DNA from: Bradyrhizobium diazoefficiens
GTDB lineage: Bacteria > Pseudomonadota > Alphaproteobacteria > Rhizobiales > Xanthobacteraceae
DNA: 64,000 nt
Reading direction: 5' to 3'
Assembly (NCBI RefSeq): GCF_018131185.1
Contig: NZ_JAFCJE010000006.1
Span: 372,001-436,000 of the forward strand
A program made the position numbers and the translations under genes. A model generated the notes under the pieces. The model did no database searches and was not told where the DNA came from. It saw only the letters and a program-made list of their open reading frames with translations. Each line of letters opens with the position of its first letter. The stretch's first letter is position 1. Shown one piece after another: positions 59,901-64,000 of this stretch.

Positions 59901-60453
59901 AACCGGCGCCACCGCCGGCAAGGTCGCGGCCACCGTGGTCTCGCGCATGGAGCGGCGCACAAAGACCGGCAACAAGATGGGCATCATGGGACTTTCGGAT
60001 CCCACGGGCCATTTCGAGGCGGTGCTGTTCTCCGAAGGCCTCGCGCAATATCGCGACGTGCTGGAGCCGGGCGCCGCCGTGCTGCTGCAGCTCGGCGCCG
60101 AGCTCCAGGGCGAGGACGTCCGCGCCCGCGTGCTGCATGCCGAGCCGCTGGATGATGCCGCCGCCAAGACGCAGAAGGGCCTGCGCATCTTCCTGCGCGA
60201 CACCAAGCCGCTGGACTCGATCGCCAAGCGTCTGGCCGGTCCCGACATGGCCGCATCGAACGGCGCCGCGCCAAAGATCGGCAGTCCGGCCATCGCGCCG
60301 CGCTCCAATGGCGACGGCGAGGTCTCGCTGGTGCTGATGCTCGACCTCGAGACCGAGGTCGAGATGAAGCTGCCCGGCCGCTTCAAGGTCTCGCCGCAGA
60401 TCGCCGGCGCGATCAAGGCGGTCGCGGGCGTAGTGGACGTGCAGCAGATCTGA
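56950..60453 (+). CDS. dnaE: DNA polymerase III subunit alpha
   Basis: 1167 residues, the replicative C-family polymerase. The PHP domain opens the protein (FVHLHVHSAYSLLKGSIKIA). The catalytic palm carries PDFDIDFCQDRRGEV with Asp410, Asp412 and Asp414, and GPGRGSGAGSLVAWAL precedes it; FNKSHAAAYALVSYHTAYMK is the fingers/beta-binding approach. A tandem HhH and an OB-fold domain (GKVAATVVSRMERRTKTGNK) follow. This is the DnaE1 replicase rather than the SOS-induced DnaE2, given the length and PHP motif. The 225-bp leader contains no recognised gene. It is the last member of the proS-lolC-lolD-dnaE group, here separated from lolD by seven kilobases. Confidence 0.96.
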   Translation: MPSAGFVHLHVHSAYSLLKGSIKIAKLAELAKKDHQPALALTDTDNLFGALEFSDKMAGSGIQPIVGCELAVDFGDQDPNARNAMGPSRVVLLAAQERGYRSLMRLNSRAFLESPDSHAPFVKLDWFDGETEGLIALTGGPDGPVSLALAGGHAELAAQRCERLAGLFGDRLYIELQRHNTDKERRVESGLIDMAYAKGLPLVATNEPYFASTDDYEAHDALLCIAGGRLIAETEREQLTPDHRFKTRAEMAVLFADIPEALASTVEIAERCSFRPMTRKPILPFFTVGAAQSSDAAAVESAELKRQAEAGLANRLSVHGLSQGTTEEDYNKRLAFELDVIMRMKYAGYFLIVSDFIKWAKSQGIPVGPGRGSGAGSLVAWALTITDLDPIKFGLLFERFLNPERVSMPDFDIDFCQDRRGEVISYVQQRYGRDQVAQIITFGTLQARGVLRDVGRVLQMPYGQVDKLTKLVPQNPAAPVTLAAAIESEPKLQAFRDEDPVVARAFDIAQRLEGLTRHASTHAAGIVIGDRPLSELVPLYRDPKSDMPVTQFNMKWVEPAGLVKFDFLGLKTLTVLDVACKLLKPRNIHVDLATLPIDDAESYQMLARGEVVGVFQVESQGMRRALVDMRPDRFEDIIALVALYRPGPMANIPTYCARKHGDEEPEYLHPVLEPILKETFGVIIYQEQVMQIAQVMSGYSLGDADLLRRAMGKKIRAEMDKQRDIFVAGAVKNGVPKGQAETIFELLAKFADYGFNKSHAAAYALVSYHTAYMKAHYPVEFIAASMTLDLNNTDKLSEFRAEAQRLGIKVEPPNINRSGATFEVGEKTIYYALAALKGVGIQAIEQIIEERTKRGLFTSLADFAARVNPRAINKRIIESLAAAGAFDTLESNRARVFAGADSILAACQRAHQAETIGQNDMFGMSADAPTIMLPQIEPWLPAEKLRREYDAVGFFLSGHPLDDYATVLKRLRVQSWAEFSRAVKTGATAGKVAATVVSRMERRTKTGNKMGIMGLSDPTGHFEAVLFSEGLAQYRDVLEPGAAVLLQLGAELQGEDVRARVLHAEPLDDAAAKTQKGLRIFLRDTKPLDSIAKRLAGPDMAASNGAAPKIGSPAIAPRSNGDGEVSLVLMLDLETEVEMKLPGRFKVSPQIAGAIKAVAGVVDVQQI

Positions 60454-60566
60454 CGCTTGCGCGCATTGCCGCAAACCAAAGCTTAACTAACAAGGTCACG
60501 CATGGTTTCGAAGTCTGCCGGCTACAGCTATCAGTTGTTCCCGGCGGGAACCAAGGAAGACGAATC

Positions 60567-61310
60567 ATGTGTGACAAATGCTCTGAAAATCTGGATCAAT
60601 CGCTGGCGACGTCCCGGCGCTCGATGATGCTTCTTGCCGCCTCGGCGCTGGGCGCAGCGGCCTTTGGCGGGGGCGCATCGGCCAAGGAGGCGAAGGCGCC
60701 GCCGAAGCCCCAGAACGTGCTGTCGCCCGATGCGGCGCTCAAGCGGTTGATGGAGGGCAATTCGCGCTATGTGTCGGGTGTGTCGCGCCGGCACGATTTC
60801 AAGCACGAGCGCGAGGCACTGGTCGGCGGTCAGAATCCGTACGCGGCCGTGTTGAGCTGCGCCGATTCGCGTATCGCGCCAGAATATGCCTTCGACAGCG
60901 GACGCGGTGATCTGTTCGTGTGCCGCGTCGCCGGAAACTTTGCCGGCGATGAGACCGTTGCGAGCATGGAGTACACCGTCGCCGTGCTCGGCACGCCCCT
61001 GATCCTGGTGCTCGGCCATGACAATTGCGGCGCCGTCGACGCGACGATCAAGTCGCTGAAGGACGACAAGCCGCTGCCGGGGCACATCCCGACGCTGGTT
61101 TCCGCGATCGCGCCGTCGGTGAAGACGGCGGCCCAGCAGAGCGGGAACGCGCTCGACAACGCCATTCGTCAGAACGTCCTCGACAACGTCGCCAAACTGA
61201 AATCGGCCGCCCCGATCCTCAACGCAGCGGTCGAGCAGGGCAAGCTCAAGGTGCTCGGCGGCATCTATCGTTTGAGCACCGGGACCGTCGAGTTGCTTGC
61301 CCAGAGCTGA
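60567..61310 (+). CDS. Exported beta-carbonic anhydrase
   Basis: 247 residues. CO2/bicarbonate interconversion. Zinc ligands Cys98 (SCADSR, with Asp100 and Arg102), His151 and Cys154 (GHDNCGAVDA) are all present. An N-terminal segment with SRRSMMLLAASALGAAAFGG looks like a twin-arginine signal, so the enzyme probably acts in the periplasm, unlike typical cytoplasmic beta-class enzymes. AAGGA eight bases upstream supports the start. It is a single gene between dnaE and the pseudo-caspase. Confidence 0.93.
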   Translation: MCDKCSENLDQSLATSRRSMMLLAASALGAAAFGGGASAKEAKAPPKPQNVLSPDAALKRLMEGNSRYVSGVSRRHDFKHEREALVGGQNPYAAVLSCADSRIAPEYAFDSGRGDLFVCRVAGNFAGDETVASMEYTVAVLGTPLILVLGHDNCGAVDATIKSLKDDKPLPGHIPTLVSAIAPSVKTAAQQSGNALDNAIRQNVLDNVAKLKSAAPILNAAVEQGKLKVLGGIYRLSTGTVELLAQS

Positions 61311-61576
61311 GCCCCACTCCGGGGCTACCGGAGCCAGGCGGCCGCGCCTCTGCCCGTTGAAGGGCGGCCGCCAGGGCGCGACTTGAAGGAGCCTCGCGCA
61401 GTTTCCAGGCTGCGCCGAGGCTGGCTTGAGGCTGGTACAAGGCTGACCTCGGGCCGACGCCGTTCGCGCGTGGCCACGCCACCGCCTCAATCCGCGCCTT
61501 TCGTTCAACCGCCGTTCAGGCGGCCGAGCGCCTCATGCGCGGTGGCACCTCAACTGGAATAATGGGCAAGTAAACC

Positions 61577-64000
61577 ATGCGTGGGACGCTCAGGGTCTTT
61601 ATCTGCCTTTTCCTGCCGATCGTGATCGTTGCCGCCGGCGCGCCGGGACCAGTACGCGCCCAGCAGCAGGAGAAGCGCATCGCGCTCGTGGTCGGCAACG
61701 GCGCCTACGCCAAGTCGCCGCTGGCGACGACCGCGAACGATGCCGGCCTGATCGCCCAGACGCTGCAGGCGGCGGGCTTCGACGTGGTCGGCGCGCGCGA
61801 TCTCGATGGCGACACGCTGCGCAAGAGCTTTCGCGATTTCGTCCAAAAGGCGCAGGCGTCCGGACCTGGCACGGTCGCGATGGTCTATCTGGCCGGCTAC
61901 GGCGTGCAGCTTGCCGGCGAGAACTATTTCATCCCGGTCGATTCCAACATCACCCGCGACACCGACATCCCGACCGAGGCCCTGCGCATCAGCGACTACG
62001 CGCGCCAGCTCGCCGCCATCCCGCTCAAGGCCAACATCGTCGTGCTCGACGCCGCCCGCGCGCAGCCCTTCATCGAGGGCGGCCAGCCGATCGCCAGCGG
62101 GCTGGCGCTGGTCGAACCCGACGCGAACATGCTGATCGCCTTCAACGCCGCGCCCGGCACGGCGGCGCCGGAGGAGGCGGGGCCCTACGGCATCTACGCC
62201 CAGTCGCTGGCGGAGATGATCCGCACCGGCGGCCTGCCGTTGGCCGAGGTATTCGATCGCGTCCGCCTGCGCGTTAACGAGGCCAGCAAGGGCGCGCAAG
62301 TGCCCTGGAACGAGCAGAAGATCACGGCTCCGTTTTCGTTCTTCGAACGTGGGCCGGACGCGCCGCCGGAGGCCGCGAACGACCAGGTCGCCGCGATCCG
62401 GAGTAAGCCGATCCGCGATCTCGGCGTGCAGGATGCCTATGCCGCCGCGCTCGAGCGCGACACGCTGCCGGCCTATGAGGAATTCCTCGCGGCCTATCCC
62501 GGTGATCCGCTCGCCAAGCGCGTCAGGGCGATCGCGGCGGCGCGCCGCGAGGCGATCACGTGGCGGCGGACCTACCGCACCGACACGCCGGAGGCCTATT
62601 GGTCGTATCTGCGCCGCTATCCGCGCGGGCCCCATGCGGCGGATGCGCGTCGGCGCCTGGCGATCCTCACTGCGCCGCCCGAGCCCCCGCCAACCTTCGC
62701 GATGATCGATTACGACGTGCCGCCACCGCCGCCGGAGGAGGTGTTCTATGTCGATCGCCCCGTGCTGTATTTCGGCGATCCTGATTTCGGCTTCGCGCCG
62801 CCACCGCCGCCGCCGGTCTATTATCTGCCGCCGCCGCCGCCGGATTTCGTCGTGCTGTCGCCGCCGCTGCCCGTGATCGGCCTGTTCGTGCTGCCGCAGC
62901 CGGTGTTCGTGCCGATCCCTGTGTTCGTCAGGCCGCCGTTGTATGTCGCGCCGCCGCCGAACAACATCATCTACCAGAACATCCACAACACCACGGTCAT
63001 CAACACCGTGATCAATCGCCCACCGCCTCCGCCGACGGGCGCGGGGCCCGCGCCCGGCAATCTGGCGCCGGCCGTCGCCGGCCGCGCCAACCCGGCGGGT
63101 CCGGCGGTGCCGCAGGCCGTCGTCCAGCGCGCTACCCTGATCCAGCAGGGCAAAGCGCCGATGCCGCCGAGCTCGACCATTCAGCCGACGGCAAGGCCCG
63201 GTATCGCGGCACCGGGGCCGGCCAATGTCGCTCCCGCCGCAATTGCGCAGCCGCCGGTCGGAGCCAAGCCGCCGCAGGCCAATACTTTGCCGGCGCCGGG
63301 CACTCCTGGCGCGCCACCGGCCGGGGCAGGGGCGGCGCCCGGCGCTGTCGCGCCCGGCGGTACACCGAGCCCGACCGCCACGGCCCCGGCCGGCAATGCT
63401 GCCGTGACCCCGCAAGCGCCGGCACCGGCCAAGCTGCCGCAGGCCGATAAGCTGCCGCAGGCCAATACGCTGCCGACGCCCGGCACCCCCGGGGGACCGC
63501 CGCCTCCGGCAAGGCCAGGGGGCGGGCCCGGCGCTGCACCGTCGCAGGGCAAGCCCGTTGCGACGACCACGCCGCCCGCCGGGACGATTCCCCCGGCGCA
63601 GCCAAACGCTGCAACAACTCCGGCGCCTAACCAGCCGGTCCCGGGAGGTGCGCCGGCGCCATCCGCTGGGCTGCCCAGGCCCGGTGCATCGCCGCCATCC
63701 GCGACTGATCCCCGCGGCCGGCCGGGCGGCGCCCAGCCGGGCGTTTTGCCGTCCCCGAGCACGGCCGGTAGACCGGCGATCCCGACGCCGGTCAGGCCGG
63801 CGACGCCTCTACCGCCGCCCGTAGCCGCGCGGGAGCCTTCCAGAATTCAGGATCACCGGCCCGCTCCGCCACCGCAGGCGGCCAGGCCCGTCTCGCCCTC
63901 AACCCCTCCGCAAGCTTTGGCGAGACCGACGCCGCCGCCACGCGTCGCACCACCTCCGCCGCCGCGTGCAGCGCCTCCGCCCGTAGCGGCGCGTCCTGCA
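61577..64000 (+). CDS. Caspase-fold (C14-like) protein without catalytic dyad, proline-rich tail (3' end beyond window)
   Basis: 808 codons are open to the right edge. Signal peptide 1-28 (VIVAAGAPGPVRA-Q). Residues 33-270 have the C14 caspase-like fold (KRIALVVGNGAYAKSPLATT, YLAGYGVQLAGENYFIPVDS, VVLDAARAQPF). The catalytic His, normally in AGHG, is Tyr108, and the Cys, normally in LDACR, is Ala160, so it cannot be an active protease of this type. Then comes a helical linker with DTLPAYEEFLAAYPGDPLAK and a similar AYWSYLRRYPRGPHAADARR repeat, followed from about 375 by a long proline-rich low-complexity tail with several near-repeats (PQANTLPAPGTPG, PQANTLPTPGTPG). It is probably periplasmic or envelope-anchored. 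Confidence 0.85.
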   Translation, partial: MRGTLRVFICLFLPIVIVAAGAPGPVRAQQQEKRIALVVGNGAYAKSPLATTANDAGLIAQTLQAAGFDVVGARDLDGDTLRKSFRDFVQKAQASGPGTVAMVYLAGYGVQLAGENYFIPVDSNITRDTDIPTEALRISDYARQLAAIPLKANIVVLDAARAQPFIEGGQPIASGLALVEPDANMLIAFNAAPGTAAPEEAGPYGIYAQSLAEMIRTGGLPLAEVFDRVRLRVNEASKGAQVPWNEQKITAPFSFFERGPDAPPEAANDQVAAIRSKPIRDLGVQDAYAAALERDTLPAYEEFLAAYPGDPLAKRVRAIAAARREAITWRRTYRTDTPEAYWSYLRRYPRGPHAADARRRLAILTAPPEPPPTFAMIDYDVPPPPPEEVFYVDRPVLYFGDPDFGFAPPPPPPVYYLPPPPPDFVVLSPPLPVIGLFVLPQPVFVPIPVFVRPPLYVAPPPNNIIYQNIHNTTVINTVINRPPPPPTGAGPAPGNLAPAVAGRANPAGPAVPQAVVQRATLIQQGKAPMPPSSTIQPTARPGIAAPGPANVAPAAIAQPPVGAKPPQANTLPAPGTPGAPPAGAGAAPGAVAPGGTPSPTATAPAGNAAVTPQAPAPAKLPQADKLPQANTLPTPGTPGGPPPPARPGGGPGAAPSQGKPVATTTPPAGTIPPAQPNAATTPAPNQPVPGGAPAPSAGLPRPGASPPSATDPRGRPGGAQPGVLPSPSTAGRPAIPTPVRPATPLPPPVAAREPSRIQDHRPAPPPQAARPVSPSTPPQALARPTPPPRVAPPPPPRAAPPPVAARPA

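Noticed and set aside
56845..60474. A 1209-codon open frame on the minus strand
   Set aside because: Exact antisense of dnaE, with composition typical of a mirror frame. dnaE itself carries all family motifs.
61311..61345. Hairpin AGCCCCACTCCGGGGCT after the carbonic anhydrase gene as a terminator
   Set aside because: The stem is good but no T tract follows on either strand.
61550..63415. A 621-codon minus-strand frame, and others opposite the proline-rich tail
   Set aside because: Reverse reading of proline codons (CCG/CCN) gives Arg/Gly-rich sequence. The plus frame has a signal peptide and a recognisable fold.

Overview
The window looks like chromosomal DNA of a GC-rich alphaproteobacterium of the Bradyrhizobium/Rhodopseudomonas group. 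The reasons are uniformly high GC with strong third-position G/C, a 14-gene Complex I operon followed by birA, rnj, mce and DUF1467, a short-form prolyl-tRNA synthetase next to lolCD, DUF3551-like and Omp31-like proteins, and SOS boxes of the alphaproteobacterial direct-repeat type (GTTC-N7-GTTC). I see no rRNA, CRISPR array, insertion sequence or prophage. There is one tRNA, tRNA-Asp(GTC), on the minus strand.

Layout. 1-6.2 kb: the 5' part of a CzcC-type metal-efflux channel and small metal-associated or membrane genes, including a 24-residue microprotein ahead of a PhnA-like membrane protein; then an alpha/beta hydrolase, peptidase T, an HU-like protein and tRNA-Asp. 6.2-10.3 kb: an iron-uptake unit (TonB-dependent siderophore receptor, PepSY membrane protein, small membrane protein) behind two adjacent perfect inverted repeats. 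10.6-26.2 kb: nuoABCD-fkbM-nuoE-orf66-nuoFGHIJKLMN, with an FkbM methyltransferase and a small membrane protein inside the operon, a palindromic repeat between nuoK and nuoL, and a histidine-rich insertion in NuoL. 26.2-29.4 kb: birA, rnj, mce, DUF1467, tightly packed.

29.4-46.1 kb is an accessory stretch lying between DUF1467 and proS: small stress-type membrane proteins, a SAM methyltransferase, an orphan methylthioribose kinase, a LysR regulator with an internal deletion, a RidA-family protein beside an ATC hydrolase, a CUT2 sugar ABC transporter, a globin, a possible small RNA ending in a strong terminator, and a copper-handling cluster (DUF2946, TonB-dependent receptor, PCuAC, YcnI, CopC-CopD). 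46.2-49.6 kb: proS, lolC, lolD. 49.7-56.5 kb: a divergent MDR dehydrogenase/HTH regulator pair, a three-GAF hybrid histidine kinase, a frameshifted DUF3551-like gene and an Omp31-type porin. 56.5-64 kb: a 32-residue membrane microprotein whose promoter carries two perfect SOS boxes, dnaE, an exported beta-carbonic anhydrase, and a caspase-fold protein that has lost both catalytic residues and runs off the right edge.

The most interesting item is the SOS-controlled 32-residue membrane protein just upstream of dnaE: by size, topology and regulation it resembles Caulobacter SidA, the SOS-induced division inhibitor. Next come the pseudo-caspase with its proline-rich tail, the copper cluster with its own receptor, the methyltransferase inside the nuo operon, and the orphan terminator that may mark a small RNA.
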